A DNA stretch of 47,488 bases from JBBARC01 sp040400005 (GCA_040400005.1 JBBARC010000021.1:1-47488); one strand, 5' to 3'; shown: positions 15,356-25,223, counted from the first letter of the stretch. The notes: generated by a model not told the origin, from the letters alone. Numbers and translations are program-made.

Positions 15356-16201
15356 ATGAAGCCTATGGTCCATATCACCCATCTGCCCAACCGCGCCGTG
15401 CTTGCCATCAGCGGCACCGATCGCGTAAGTTTTCTACAGGGGTTGGTCTCGAACGACGTGACCCTGGCAGCCCCAGGGCGCGCCGTGTTTGCCGCCTTGC
15501 TCAGCCCGCAAGGCAAGTGGCTGGCCGATTTTTTCCTGTTTGCCGATGGTGATCGGCTGCTGCTGGAAGGCGACGCTGCCCAATTACCCGCACTTGCCAC
15601 CAAACTGCGGCGCTTCAAGCTGCGCGCCGATGTGGCGATAACCGACACCAACCTGGCCGTGTTCGCCGCCTGGGGGGCGCCGGTTGCCGCACCTGTTGGC
15701 GCAATAATGGCACCAGATCCGCGCTTGGCGCAGGCGGGCGTGCGCATTTTGGCCCCAACCGGTCTCCCGGCCAGTGCAACACCCGCCGATTACGATGTTC
15801 ACCGCCTCAGCCTGGGGCTACCCGATGGGTCGCGCGACCTGATCGCCGATAAAACCATTTTGCTAGAAGCCGGGTTTGACGAATTGAACGGCATTTCCTG
15901 GACCAAAGGCTGTTACATGGGCCAGGAGCTCACCGCCCGCACCCGCTATCGCGGTCTGATTAAACGCCGCCTGGTGCCGGTAACCGGTGTCGCCGGCCTG
16001 CCCCCGCCGGGCACGCCCATTGTCGATGGTGCGGGCCGCGATGTTGGCGACATGCGCAGCGCCGCCGGCACGCTTGGGCTTGCCAGCCTGCGTATCGATG
16101 CGCTGGCGGCAAATTTATCCAGTGCCGGGGCGGCGCTCAGCGTGCACATGCCAAGCTGGCTGCGCCTGCCCGCCAAGGATGCACCCCACCCTACCCCTTA
16201 A
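15356..16201 (+). CDS. ygfZ: YgfZ/GcvT-like folate-binding protein
   Basis: 281-aa folate-binding protein of the YgfZ/IBA57 family, which helps maturation of some [4Fe-4S] enzymes. The signature KGCYMGQELTAR (conserved Cys) lies at about residues 183-194, preceded by DELNGISWT. ATG 15356 or 15365 fits the family start (HITHLPNRAVLAISG); a much longer frame back to 15098 runs antisense over the GT9 gene and is rejected. Its 3' end overlaps the sucD 3' end by 11 bp in convergent orientation. Confidence 0.88.
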   Translation: MKPMVHITHLPNRAVLAISGTDRVSFLQGLVSNDVTLAAPGRAVFAALLSPQGKWLADFFLFADGDRLLLEGDAAQLPALATKLRRFKLRADVAITDTNLAVFAAWGAPVAAPVGAIMAPDPRLAQAGVRILAPTGLPASATPADYDVHRLSLGLPDGSRDLIADKTILLEAGFDELNGISWTKGCYMGQELTARTRYRGLIKRRLVPVTGVAGLPPPGTPIVDGAGRDVGDMRSAAGTLGLASLRIDALAANLSSAGAALSVHMPSWLRLPAKDAPHPTP

Positions 16202-17066
16202 GCGCCTTCACCATCGTGCTGCCCAGCGCCGATGGGCTATCCGCCACGTGAATACCGGCCAAAAGCATAGCCTCCACCTTGGCCGCAGCCGTATCGCGCC
16301 CGCCGCTGATCACTGCACCTGCATGGCCCATACGCCGGCCTGGGGGGGCGGTGCTACCGGCAATAAACCCAACCACAGGCTTTTTACGGCGATCACGGGC
16401 CAAAAACTCGGCCGCATCAATTTCGCTCTGCCCGCCGATTTCGCCGATCATAATAATGCTTTCGGTTTCTGGATCATCCAGAAACATTTCTAGCACATCA
16501 ATGAAATCCAAGCCTTTAACCGGATCGCCGCCAATCCCCACGCAGGTGGATTGGCCCAAACCTGCCGCTGTGGTTTGTGCCACCGCTTCGTACGTCAACG
16601 TGCCAGATCGGCTAACAATACCAACCTTGCCACGCCGGTGGATATGGCCGGGCATAATGCCAATTTTGCAGGCATCGGGGGTGATCACGCCAGGGCAATT
16701 CGGCCCGACCAGAATAGAGCTCGACCCGATCAGCGCGCGGCGTACGCGCACCATGTCCAGCACCGGAATACCTTCGGTAATGGTTACAATCAGCCGCATG
16801 CCGGCATCGATCGCTTCCAAAATCGCATCGGCTGCAAAGGGCGGCGGCACGTAAATGGCGGTGGCATCTGCACCGGTTGCTTCCCGCGCTGCGGCAACCG
16901 TATCGAATACCGGCAGGTTAAGGTGCAGCGTGCCGCCCTTGCCCGGGGTTACCCCGCCCACAACTTTGGTGCCGTACGCGATCGCCTGTTCCGAATGGAA
17001 GGTGCCTTGCGCGCCGGTAAACCCTTGCGTGATAACTTTGGTGTTTTGATCAACCAGAATAGCCAT
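16191..17066 (-). CDS. sucD: Succinyl-CoA synthetase alpha subunit
   Basis: 291-aa TCA-cycle subunit that carries the CoA site and the phosphorylated histidine. CoA-binding part: QGFTGAQGTFHS near residue 15 and GVTPGKGGTLHL. The phospho-His segment GHAGAVISGG is near 245. It starts two bases after the sucC stop region, so it is cotranscribed with mdh and sucC. Length is normal. The convergent ygfZ gene overlaps its 3' end by 11 bp. Confidence 0.97.
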   Translation of the reverse strand: MAILVDQNTKVITQGFTGAQGTFHSEQAIAYGTKVVGGVTPGKGGTLHLNLPVFDTVAAAREATGADATAIYVPPPFAADAILEAIDAGMRLIVTITEGIPVLDMVRVRRALIGSSSILVGPNCPGVITPDACKIGIMPGHIHRRGKVGIVSRSGTLTYEAVAQTTAAGLGQSTCVGIGGDPVKGLDFIDVLEMFLDDPETESIIMIGEIGGQSEIDAAEFLARDRRKKPVVGFIAGSTAPPGRRMGHAGAVISGGRDTAAAKVEAMLLAGIHVADSPSALGSTMVKALKG

Positions 17067-17068
17067 GG

Positions 17069-18265
17069 TCAGTTAGCCTCCGCCACAGCGCGCACAATTT
17101 TTTCGGCGGCATCCGCCAGGTTATCGGCCGAAATAATCGGCAAGCCCGATTGGGCCATAATTTCCTTGCCCAGCGCCACGTTGGTGCCTTCCAGGCGCAC
17201 CACCAGCGGCACGTTCAGCGATACTTCGCGGGCCGCCGCCACCACACCTTCAGCGATCACATCGCAGCGCATAATGCCGCCAAAGATGTTCACCAAAATG
17301 CCCTCCACGTTGGGGTCGGACAGAATGATTTTGAACGCCGCAGTCACCTTTTCGCGGGTGGCGCCGCCACCAACATCCAAGAAGTTAGCCGGGGATGAGC
17401 CATAGAGTTTGATAATATCCATGGTCGCCATGGCAAGCCCGGCGCCATTCACCATGCAGCCAATTACCCCATCGAGTGCCACATAGTTCAGATCGTGGCG
17501 GGCGGCTTCCAGTTCTTTGGGGTCTTCTTCGCCTTCGTCGCGCAATTTTGCCAGTTCGGGGTGGCGGTACAGGGCGTTGTCGTCAAAGCTCACCTTGGCA
17601 TCCAGCGCCACGATGTCGCCCGCACCGGTCACCACCAGCGGGTTAATTTCAACAATCGCGCAATCAAGGGCAATAAACGCGCGATACATCGCATCGACAA
17701 ACTTGCCGAACGAACTGATTTGTTTACCCTCAAGCCCCAAGCCAAAGGCCAGCTTGCGGGCGTGCCAGGCAGATAAGCCGCTGGCCGGATCGACATGCAC
17801 TTTCAGTATTTTTTCGGGGTGATGCTCGGCAACTTCCTCAACCTCCATGCCACCCTCGGTGGAGGCCATAATTACCACCCGGCTGGTGGCGCGATCCACC
17901 AGCAGTGACAAATACAGCTCGCGCTTAATGTCGCACCCAGCTTCTACATACACGCGCCGCACATCGCGGCCTTTTGGGCCGGTTTGCTTGGTGATCAGCG
18001 TGTGACCGATCATCGCTTCCGCCGCATCGCGCACGTCGGCCGCCGATTTGGCCAGGCGCACGCCGCCTTTGCCATCGGGGTCGTTGGCGAAGCGGCCAGC
18101 GCCGCGACCGCCGGCGTGGATTTGCGATTTCACCACGACTATCGGGCCAGGCAGCTTGGCCGCCGCCGCTTCCGCCTCTTCCGGCGTCCAGGCGACAAAA
18201 CCTTGCAGCACGGCAACGCCGTAGCCGCGCAGCAATTCCTTGGCCTGATATTCGTGGATGTTCAT
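17069..18265 (-). CDS. sucC: Succinyl-CoA synthetase beta subunit
   Basis: 398-aa ATP-grasp subunit giving nucleotide specificity and succinate binding. Starts MNIHEYQAKELL, contains KSQIHAGGRGAGRF near residue 50, EINPLVVTGAGD near 205, DAKVSFDDNALYRHP, and the C-terminal GGIMRCDVIAEGVV. Placed between mdh and sucD in the order common in alphaproteobacteria. sucAB-lpd are not in the window. Confidence 0.97.
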   Translation of the reverse strand: MNIHEYQAKELLRGYGVAVLQGFVAWTPEEAEAAAAKLPGPIVVVKSQIHAGGRGAGRFANDPDGKGGVRLAKSAADVRDAAEAMIGHTLITKQTGPKGRDVRRVYVEAGCDIKRELYLSLLVDRATSRVVIMASTEGGMEVEEVAEHHPEKILKVHVDPASGLSAWHARKLAFGLGLEGKQISSFGKFVDAMYRAFIALDCAIVEINPLVVTGAGDIVALDAKVSFDDNALYRHPELAKLRDEGEEDPKELEAARHDLNYVALDGVIGCMVNGAGLAMATMDIIKLYGSSPANFLDVGGGATREKVTAAFKIILSDPNVEGILVNIFGGIMRCDVIAEGVVAAAREVSLNVPLVVRLEGTNVALGKEIMAQSGLPIISADNLADAAEKIVRAVAEAN

Positions 18266-18269
18266 CGCT

Positions 18270-19223
18270 TTATACGTCCAGTTTCTTGAAATCGGCGATC
18301 AGCTTCTTCACCGCATCGCAAGATGCATCAAACATCGCCTGCTCCGCCGCGTTCAGCTCAATTTCCACGATGCGTTCCACACCGCCGGCACCGATCACCA
18401 CCGGCACGCCGATATACAGATCGCTCAGCCCATACTGGCCGGTCAGCAGGGCGGCACACGGCAGCACACGTTTCTTGTCGCGCAGAAACGATTCTGCCAT
18501 GGCGATGGCAGACGCCGCCGGGGCATAAAACGCGCTGCCTTTTTCCAGCAGTTTGACAATCTCACCACCGCCATTGGCAGTGCGCGCACAAATTGCGTCG
18601 ATCTTCTCCTGGGTCGACCAGCCCATTTTGATCAGATCAGGCACCGGAATACCGGCAACCGTCGAATAGCGGATCAACGGCACCATGGTATCGCCATGGC
18701 CACCCAGCACAAAAGCGGTGACATCTTCCACCGACACGTTAAATTCTTGCGCCAGAAACAATTTAAAGCGCGCGCTATCCAGCACGCCGGCCATGCCCAC
18801 CACGCGTTCTGGCGGCAGGCCAGACCGCTGCTGCAACTGCCACACCATCACATCCAGCGGGTTTGTGATCACAATCACAAACGCGCCGGGGCAATGCGCT
18901 TTGATGCCATCGGCCACCTGATTAATCACGCCAGCGTTCTTGGCCAGCAGATCATCACGCGACATGCCCGGCATGCGCGGGAAGCCGGCGGTAACAATCA
19001 CCACGTCCGACCCGGCAATGCCGGCATAATCGGCGGTGCCGGTCATCTGGCTATCAAACAAATCGACGCTGCCGGACTGCATGATATCCAGCGCCTTGCC
19101 GGATGCCACGCCGCCGAACACGTCGAACAGAACAACGTCGCCCAGTTCCTTCAAGCCCACCAAATGGGCCAGCGTGCCGCCGATATTGCCGGCGCCGATG
19201 AGGGCGATTTTATTGCGTGCCAT
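18270..19223 (-). CDS. mdh: Malate dehydrogenase (LDH-like type)
   Basis: 317-aa NAD-dependent malate dehydrogenase of the lactate-dehydrogenase-like group. GAGNIGGT near residues 10-17 binds NAD; ITNPLDVMVW, the catalytic region VLGGHGDTMVPL with the active His near 177, and substrate-binding arginines (RMPGMSRDDL) are visible. ATG 19223 fits the family start; a frame to 19451 only reads through the upstream repeat. First gene of mdh-sucC-sucD, 4 bp before sucC. Confidence 0.96.
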   Translation of the reverse strand: MARNKIALIGAGNIGGTLAHLVGLKELGDVVLFDVFGGVASGKALDIMQSGSVDLFDSQMTGTADYAGIAGSDVVIVTAGFPRMPGMSRDDLLAKNAGVINQVADGIKAHCPGAFVIVITNPLDVMVWQLQQRSGLPPERVVGMAGVLDSARFKLFLAQEFNVSVEDVTAFVLGGHGDTMVPLIRYSTVAGIPVPDLIKMGWSTQEKIDAICARTANGGGEIVKLLEKGSAFYAPAASAIAMAESFLRDKKRVLPCAALLTGQYGLSDLYIGVPVVIGAGGVERIVEIELNAAEQAMFDASCDAVKKLIADFKKLDV

Positions 19224-19351
19224 GTGCGGGTTGTCCTTGATCCAATAACTGGGCGCGCGGCGCCCCAAACCGATCCCCCCGATAGTCCAACTCCCCCACG
19301 CCCGCAACCATTGTGCGGCGCAGGATGGGGGCCGTCGGGCGGGTGCGACAA

Positions 19352-19505
19352 AAATAAGAATTTTCTTTTTTCTGAAGAAAAAAGAAACAAAAAAGACTTT
19401 TATGACGCTGGTTCGGCGAACGCGGCGGCAGGGTTGCCCCAGGCCCAGCATGATAAAAGTTTTTTTGCTTCTTTTTTTTCAAAAAAAGAAGAGTCTGCCT
19501 TTCAT
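19352..19505 (+). repeat. Double-hairpin intergenic element, copy 1
   Basis: Outer hairpin CTTTTTTCTGAAGAAAAAAG (19365-19384), then AAAAAGACTTTTAT, a GC-rich core (GACGCTGGTTCGGCGAACGC to CCCCAGGCCCAGCAT), then ATAAAAGTTTTTTTG and a second outer hairpin CTTTTTTTTCAAAAAAAG. The inner arms AAAAGACTTTTAT and ATAAAAGTCTTTT are inverted repeats of each other in the other copies. It lies between the RND pump 3' end and mdh, both on the minus strand, and could act as a terminator. The 298-bp spacer holds nothing else recognised. Confidence 0.8.
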
Positions 19506-19521
19506 ACGTAAAGGCGGGGCC

Positions 19522-22500
19522 CTAATCGGCCGCCTGCATGGCGGCGGTGCGTTCCAGCATGACCTCGTCGTGGTCGTGGTGGCGGGCCAGCAGTAAGTAA
19601 AAAGACGGTAACACGAACAAAGTGAACAATGTGCCAATCGCCAAGCCGGAGGCGATCACCAGCCCCATGGCAAAGCGCGCGGCAGCCCCCGCGCCACTGG
19701 CAAACACCAGCGGCAGCACCCCCAGCACCATGGCCGCCGTGGTCATCAGAATCGGCCGCAGCCTGAGTTGGGCCGCGTGTTCAATGGCGGCCCGCTTGGT
19801 GCGGCCCAGCGCCTGCTGTTCGTTGGCAACCTCCACCATCAATATGCCGTGCTTGGAAATCAGCCCCATCAGCGTCACCAGCCCAACCTGGGTATAGATA
19901 TTCAGCGTCGCCCCGCCGACGCCAAAATAGATAAACACCAGGGCGCCGGCCATCGACATCGGCACGGACACCAAAATAATCAGCGGATCACGAAAGCTGC
20001 TGAACAAGGCCGAGAGCGAGAGGTAAATCACCACCATCGCCAAGCCAAAAGTGGACAAAAACCCCGATGATTCCTGCACATACTGGCGCAACGGGCCAGA
20101 CGCATCGGTGGAATAGCCCGGCGGCAAGATCCGCCCCGCAATCGCATCCATCGCATTTTTGGCGGCATCTTGGGTAACACCAGGCAGCGGCACCGCACTG
20201 ATGGTTGCCGAATTCATCTGCTGAAAATGCGAGATCTGTTCTGGCACCACATGGGTTTCGATATGCGCCACCGCACTTAGCGGCACCGGCACGCCATTTT
20301 GGTCGGCAATGGTGTACGATAACACCTGATCAGGGTTAAGGCGGTTTTTGCGCGCCACCTGCGGGATCACTTTGTAGGAATGCCCATCAATCGAGAAATA
20401 ATTGATATACCCGCCGCTCAGCATGGTGTTCAGCACGCTGCCAACGCGCGCCATATCCAGCCCAATGGCCGCCACCTTGTTGCGGTCGATCACCACGGTT
20501 GCCTGCGGTTGATCGATTTTTAGATCGCGATCAACAAAAGCAAACATCCCCGATTTGATCGCCTCGGTTTTGAATTCGTCTGAAATAGTGTCCAGATCGG
20601 CAAACGATTTGGTGGTTTTCAGCACATACTCCACCGGCAGCCCAAACGACCCCGGCAGCGATGGCGGCTGAAACAACGCCATATTCAACCCGGCCACACC
20701 AAACAATTGCTGCTGCAAATCCGCCTGCACCGCATTGGTGTTACGATGGCGCTGGCTCCACGGTTTTAGCACCACGCCGCCCTGCACCGATCCGGGCTGG
20801 TTCCACTGCCAGGTGACCAATTTTTCCGGCAGGTTGTTATAAATGCCGGTGAGCTGGTTGGAATACAAATTGAGGTAGTCCACAGTTGCGGTCGATGGCG
20901 CACTACCCTGCACCACCATAAAACCTTCATCTTCCTGCGGCGCCAATTCCTGCGCCGCACCCTGATAAAAGAAAATGGTTGCCACCAAAATCGCACCACC
21001 AGCGGCCAGCATCAGCGGCCATACCGACAGGCTGCGGTGCAGCAGCGGCACGTACAGCCGCTCGTATAAAGGCGCCTTGTGCACCACTGCTTTTTCGTTT
21101 TTCAGCAAAAACCGGCACATCATCGGCGATAACGCCAGCGCCAGCACCGCCGATACGGTCACACTGCCCACCAGGGTGAGGGCGAATTCGGAAAACAATG
21201 CCCCGGTCAGCCCGCTGCGCAACGCCACCGGCACATACACCGCAATCAGCACCACGGTCATGGCGATAATCGGCGAGGTTAATTGCCGCGCCGATCGCAA
21301 ACTGGCTTCTAGCGCGCTGCGGCCATCAGCGATTTCGCGGGCGACATTTTCCACCACAATAATCGCATCATCCACCACCAGCCCGGTCGATAGCACCAGC
21401 GCCAGCAGGGTGAGCAGATTGATCGAAAAGCCAAAAATATACAGCATCCCAAACGTGCCGATCAGCGATAGCGGGATGGTGATCACGGGAATGAGCGACG
21501 CCCGCGCCGAGCGCAAAAAGGCAAACACCACCAGCGTGACGATAACCAAACTTTCCAGCAGGGTTTTTGCCACTTCGTAAATCGATTCGCGCACCGATAC
21601 CGTGGCATCATACTCAATATGGCCATTCAGCCCGGTGGGTAGCGCCTCCTGAATGGATTTGAACCGTTTATTGGCGCGGTTGATCACTTCCAGCACGTTG
21701 GCGGTAGGCACAATGTCCACGGCGACAAAAATGCCCGGCGTGCCATCATCGATCACCGACACGCTATAATCATCGGCACCCATTTTAACATCGGCGATAT
21801 CGCCCAAACGGGTGATGGTGTCGCCAGTGTGGCGGATCACCAGATCGCGAAAATCGCGTTCGGTGTGCAAATCGGTATTCACCCCCAGAATGGTTTGCAT
21901 CATCTGGCCGCTGGTGGCGCCGGCGCCGGTGACGAAATTATTGGCCGCCATGGCCGCCGACACATCAGCCGCATTCAGCCCGCGCGCCGCCATTTTGGCG
22001 GGGTCGAGCCAGGCGCGCAGCGCAATCGGCTGCGCCCCCCACACATCAACGCCCTGCACCCCATCCACCGATTGCATGTTCGGCACAACAATGCGCTTAA
22101 GATAATCGGTGATTTGTTCAGGCGACATCACCCGGCTGTTAAAACCAATAATCAGGGTTGGCTGGTTGCCCGCGGTTTGAATGTTAATTTGCGGCACCTG
22201 GCTACCCGGCGGCAACGCATTGGATACCGAGCTCACCTTGGTTTGCAGCTCGGCCAGCGCTTTGTAAGGATCATAATTCAACCGCAAATAGGCGGTGATC
22301 GTGCTCGATCCGGTAATGCTCTGGCTGTTCATGTAATCAATGCCGTCAACAGCACTGATCGCGCGTTCCAGCGGTGCCGTAATAAACCCGGCAACCACGG
22401 TGGGGTCGGCGCCATAATAGGTGGTGCTCACCTGAATAGTGGCACTCACCGTTTGCGGAAACTGCCTCACCGGCAAAATAAACCCGGCTTTGGCGCCCAG

Positions 22501-22569
22501 CAGTAAAATAAACACGCTCACCACAATGGCCAGCACCGGGCGGCGGATAAACTGGTCGGTGATGCGCAT
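19522..22569 (-). CDS. RND efflux pump inner-membrane permease (HAE1 type)
   Basis: 1015-aa proton-driven AcrB-like transporter. Twelve membrane helices in the usual 1+5, 1+5 plan with two large periplasmic loops; TM4 carries the proton-relay pair in GLVVDDAIIVVENV. The N-terminus (FIRRPVLAIVVSVFILLLG) and AQEDEGF-like segment (LAPQEDEGFMVVQ) mark the hydrophobe/amphiphile rather than heavy-metal branch. Seven bp downstream of the adaptor gene; together with the outer-membrane factor they form a complete tripartite pump. The substrate is not predictable from sequence. Confidence 0.94.
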   Translation of the reverse strand: MRITDQFIRRPVLAIVVSVFILLLGAKAGFILPVRQFPQTVSATIQVSTTYYGADPTVVAGFITAPLERAISAVDGIDYMNSQSITGSSTITAYLRLNYDPYKALAELQTKVSSVSNALPPGSQVPQINIQTAGNQPTLIIGFNSRVMSPEQITDYLKRIVVPNMQSVDGVQGVDVWGAQPIALRAWLDPAKMAARGLNAADVSAAMAANNFVTGAGATSGQMMQTILGVNTDLHTERDFRDLVIRHTGDTITRLGDIADVKMGADDYSVSVIDDGTPGIFVAVDIVPTANVLEVINRANKRFKSIQEALPTGLNGHIEYDATVSVRESIYEVAKTLLESLVIVTLVVFAFLRSARASLIPVITIPLSLIGTFGMLYIFGFSINLLTLLALVLSTGLVVDDAIIVVENVAREIADGRSALEASLRSARQLTSPIIAMTVVLIAVYVPVALRSGLTGALFSEFALTLVGSVTVSAVLALALSPMMCRFLLKNEKAVVHKAPLYERLYVPLLHRSLSVWPLMLAAGGAILVATIFFYQGAAQELAPQEDEGFMVVQGSAPSTATVDYLNLYSNQLTGIYNNLPEKLVTWQWNQPGSVQGGVVLKPWSQRHRNTNAVQADLQQQLFGVAGLNMALFQPPSLPGSFGLPVEYVLKTTKSFADLDTISDEFKTEAIKSGMFAFVDRDLKIDQPQATVVIDRNKVAAIGLDMARVGSVLNTMLSGGYINYFSIDGHSYKVIPQVARKNRLNPDQVLSYTIADQNGVPVPLSAVAHIETHVVPEQISHFQQMNSATISAVPLPGVTQDAAKNAMDAIAGRILPPGYSTDASGPLRQYVQESSGFLSTFGLAMVVIYLSLSALFSSFRDPLIILVSVPMSMAGALVFIYFGVGGATLNIYTQVGLVTLMGLISKHGILMVEVANEQQALGRTKRAAIEHAAQLRLRPILMTTAAMVLGVLPLVFASGAGAAARFAMGLVIASGLAIGTLFTLFVLPSFYLLLARHHDHDEVMLERTAAMQAAD

Positions 22570-22575
22570 AATCGC

Positions 22576-23655
22576 TTAGCCTTCGCGCGGGTTGGGCGCC
22601 GGCTGGTTGGCCGGCTGCACCGCATTATTGATCGTAATCGCACTGCCCGGCCGCAGCTTGATCTGGCCGGCGGTCACCACCTGATCGCCGTCGCGCAAAC
22701 CCGCGGTCACCGCCACCTGATCGCCCCGCGTGGCACCGGTTTTAATCAACGCCTGGCGCACCGTTGCCGGGTTACCCGCCACCACAACATACACCGCTGA
22801 TCCATAGGTGTTATAAATCACCGCCGCATTTGGCAAGGTGACGTAATGCTGCACATCGCCTACGCCAACGCTAACCGTTGCAAACATCCCCGGCGACAGC
22901 GCGTGATCGGCATTGCCAATCGTTGCGCGCACCTGGGCCATGCGGCTTTGGCTATCTAGCTTGGGGCTAATCGCGGCGATCAGGGCGGCAAACGCGCGGC
23001 CGGGAAACGCGTCTATCCCCACCGCCACAATGGTGCCCGCACGCAACTTGGCCAGCGCCTGTTGCGGCACATAAAAATCCACATACAGCTGATCTAGCGC
23101 CTGCAGGGTGACCACCATGGTGCCGGCTTGCAGATATTGGCCGGGGTCCACCTGGCGCAAACCAAGCTTACCGGCGAACGGCGCGCGAATAGTTTTTTCC
23201 TCAATCAGCGCTTGCTGCTGCGCCACCCGCGCATCGGCCGCCCGCAAGGCTGCGTGATCGGCATCGATCGCCGCCTGGCTGACCGCCGATACGCGCAACT
23301 GCTTTTCATCGCGCGCCAAATTCGCCCGCGCCAAATCGGCCTGGGCCTGCAATTCGGCCAATTTGGCGGGGTCATCATTGGCACGCAGCCGCATCAGCAC
23401 CGCCCCCGCAGCCACATCGGCGCCAGACTCAAAACCGATGTGATCAACAATACCCGGCACTTCGGCCGCCAGATCGGCGCCGTGCACGGCGCGCAAACTA
23501 CCCACCACATCCAGCGTTTCGCGCCAATCGCTGGCGTGCACCACAAGGGTGGATACCGTTTGCGGCGGTTCCTGCTGCGCGTGGGCCGGCGCGCACAAAA
23601 TGGCCAAGCCCACTGGCACCAGGGTGGCACAGATCAGGCGGCGGGATCGCATCAT
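22576..23655 (-). CDS. RND efflux periplasmic adaptor protein
   Basis: About 359-aa membrane-fusion protein. Signal peptide MMRSRRLICATLVPVGLAIL-CAPAHA, then a lipoyl-half (GSLRAVHGADLAAEVPGIVDHIGFESGADV), an alpha-hairpin rich in Ala/Gln (about residues 90-140), the second lipoyl half (IRAPFAGKLGLRQVDPGQYL) and a beta-barrel. I start at the ATGATG pair (23655/23652), overlapping the stop of the outer-membrane gene. No lipobox, so probably soluble or anchored by an uncleaved signal. Confidence 0.92.
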   Translation of the reverse strand: MMRSRRLICATLVPVGLAILCAPAHAQQEPPQTVSTLVVHASDWRETLDVVGSLRAVHGADLAAEVPGIVDHIGFESGADVAAGAVLMRLRANDDPAKLAELQAQADLARANLARDEKQLRVSAVSQAAIDADHAALRAADARVAQQQALIEEKTIRAPFAGKLGLRQVDPGQYLQAGTMVVTLQALDQLYVDFYVPQQALAKLRAGTIVAVGIDAFPGRAFAALIAAISPKLDSQSRMAQVRATIGNADHALSPGMFATVSVGVGDVQHYVTLPNAAVIYNTYGSAVYVVVAGNPATVRQALIKTGATRGDQVAVTAGLRDGDQVVTAGQIKLRPGSAITINNAVQPANQPAPNPREG

Positions 23656-25223
23656 GGCACCAAATCTTTCCAAGTAACGGGGGCCGCCGGTGGTATATCG
23701 GTGCGATGCCACCAGCCGCCACCCAATGCCACGTAAAGGGCGACCGTATCGGTTAGCCGCGCCGCACGTGCCCGCACCAGGGCGATGCGCGCGATTTGCG
23801 CCTGGCTTTGCGCGGTCAGCACGGCCAGGTAGGTGGCGCTACCCGCATCATACTGCACGGTTGCGAGGCGCAAGCTTTTATCCGCCGCCGCCGCGGCATT
23901 TTGGCTGGCAGCCAGCGCTTGGGCATCAAAATCCAGCGCCGATAGCGCATCCGCCACATCACGAAACGCGCCAATCGCGGTATCGCGCCAGGCCAAGGCT
24001 GCCGCCCGTGCGGTGGCGTCGGCCGCGCGTTCGGTGTGCAGCAGCGTGCCACCATGAAACACCGGTGCCAGCAATTGCGCCCCCAGGCTCCAGGTGCCGG
24101 CGCCCGGCGCAAACAAATCCTCAATCCGCCCCGGCGCACTGCCAATGGCGGCGTTTAACGTGATCGACGGCAGCCGGTTGGCGCGCGCCACCCCCAGGGC
24201 CGCCGTTGCCGCATGCAAATCGGCCTCGGCCGCACGCAGATCGGGGCGGCGCGCCACCAGATCAGATGGCAAGCTAACCGGCACCGATGCCGGCAGGTGG
24301 ATATCGTCTAAGCTGAGCCGCGGCAGATCGGCCTGCGCGGGGGTGCGGCCGATGTTGGCGGCCAACGTATCGCGGGCGCGGGCCAAGCTTGCGCGCAACG
24401 GCGGCAGCGCCGTTTCGCTGGCGGCAAGGGCGGCTTCCTGGGTTGCCACATCCGTGCCGGTGGCGGCACCGGCCTCAAACTGCGCCCGCACGCGCGCCAG
24501 CGTATCGCGCTCGGCGGCAATAATGCTCTGCTGGGCGCCGATTTCGGCGGCCAGGGCGGCGGCGGTTATTGCCGTTGTGGCGGTGTTGGCCGCTAGCATA
24601 TTCAGCGCCCCTTCGTAGGCAAACCGCTGCTGCTCGGCCCGTGCGGCGGCTTCTTCCACGCCACGGCGTTCGGCGCCCCACATATCAAAAGTGTAAGATA
24701 CCTGGGCGCCCGCAGTGTAAAGCGAATAGGTGGTGCCGCCAGCACCGCCAGTTTGCGCCGCACTTTGCTGTTGCCGCGCCGGGCTGAACCCCAAATCCAG
24801 CGCGGGAAACAGGCTGCCGCGCGCGGCAAGGGCGGTTTCCTGCGCCGCCGCCAGCCGGGCGCTGGCCGCCTGCAGCGAAAGATTATCGGCAAGCGATGCC
24901 GCCACCAGCCGGCTGAGCGCGGGCGCGCCAAACAGCACCCACCAATCGCCAGAAACATCACCGCCGGGCACAAAACTCTGCGCCTCACCGGCCATACCCG
25001 CGGCGGCCTGCGTCGCTGCAGGCAGCTTTGTTTCGGTGTATTGCGTGGCCTCAGGCGCTGCCGGCCGGTGAAAATTGGGGCCAACCGCGCAGGACGCTTG
25101 CGCAATCGCCACGGCAGCCAGGATCAACGCCCGCGCCGCCAGGGCCGATCCCCGCGCCGCACCGCGCCCGATTCCGCCCCATTCACGAACTGCATTACCC
25201 ACGCCGGCCGCTTTCCCCGTCAT
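23652..25223 (-). CDS. NodT/OprM-type outer-membrane efflux lipoprotein
   Basis: 523-aa TolC-like outer-membrane factor, first gene of the efflux operon. The lipobox region AIAQASC near residues 40-45 precedes CAVGPNFHRP, typical of the NodT family, so it is probably lipidated. Two long helical repeats rich in Ala/Gln/Arg follow, with LPSDLVARRPDLRAAEADL in the second, a strong family mark. The N-terminal extension before the signal core is a bit long, so the true start may lie inside. No local regulator of the pump is adjacent. Confidence 0.92.
   Translation of the reverse strand: MTGKAAGVGNAVREWGGIGRGAARGSALAARALILAAVAIAQASCAVGPNFHRPAAPEATQYTETKLPAATQAAAGMAGEAQSFVPGGDVSGDWWVLFGAPALSRLVAASLADNLSLQAASARLAAAQETALAARGSLFPALDLGFSPARQQQSAAQTGGAGGTTYSLYTAGAQVSYTFDMWGAERRGVEEAAARAEQQRFAYEGALNMLAANTATTAITAAALAAEIGAQQSIIAAERDTLARVRAQFEAGAATGTDVATQEAALAASETALPPLRASLARARDTLAANIGRTPAQADLPRLSLDDIHLPASVPVSLPSDLVARRPDLRAAEADLHAATAALGVARANRLPSITLNAAIGSAPGRIEDLFAPGAGTWSLGAQLLAPVFHGGTLLHTERAADATARAAALAWRDTAIGAFRDVADALSALDFDAQALAASQNAAAAADKSLRLATVQYDAGSATYLAVLTAQSQAQIARIALVRARAARLTDTVALYVALGGGWWHRTDIPPAAPVTWKDLVP

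Noticed and set aside
19224..19505. Lys/Phe-rich peptides encoded across the double-hairpin elements (also at 26.1, 38.1, 45.7 and 47.4 kb)
   Set aside because: The A/T hairpins read as Lys/Phe runs in any frame, the element occurs in both orientations, and no ribosome binding site or conserved frame with silent changes is seen.
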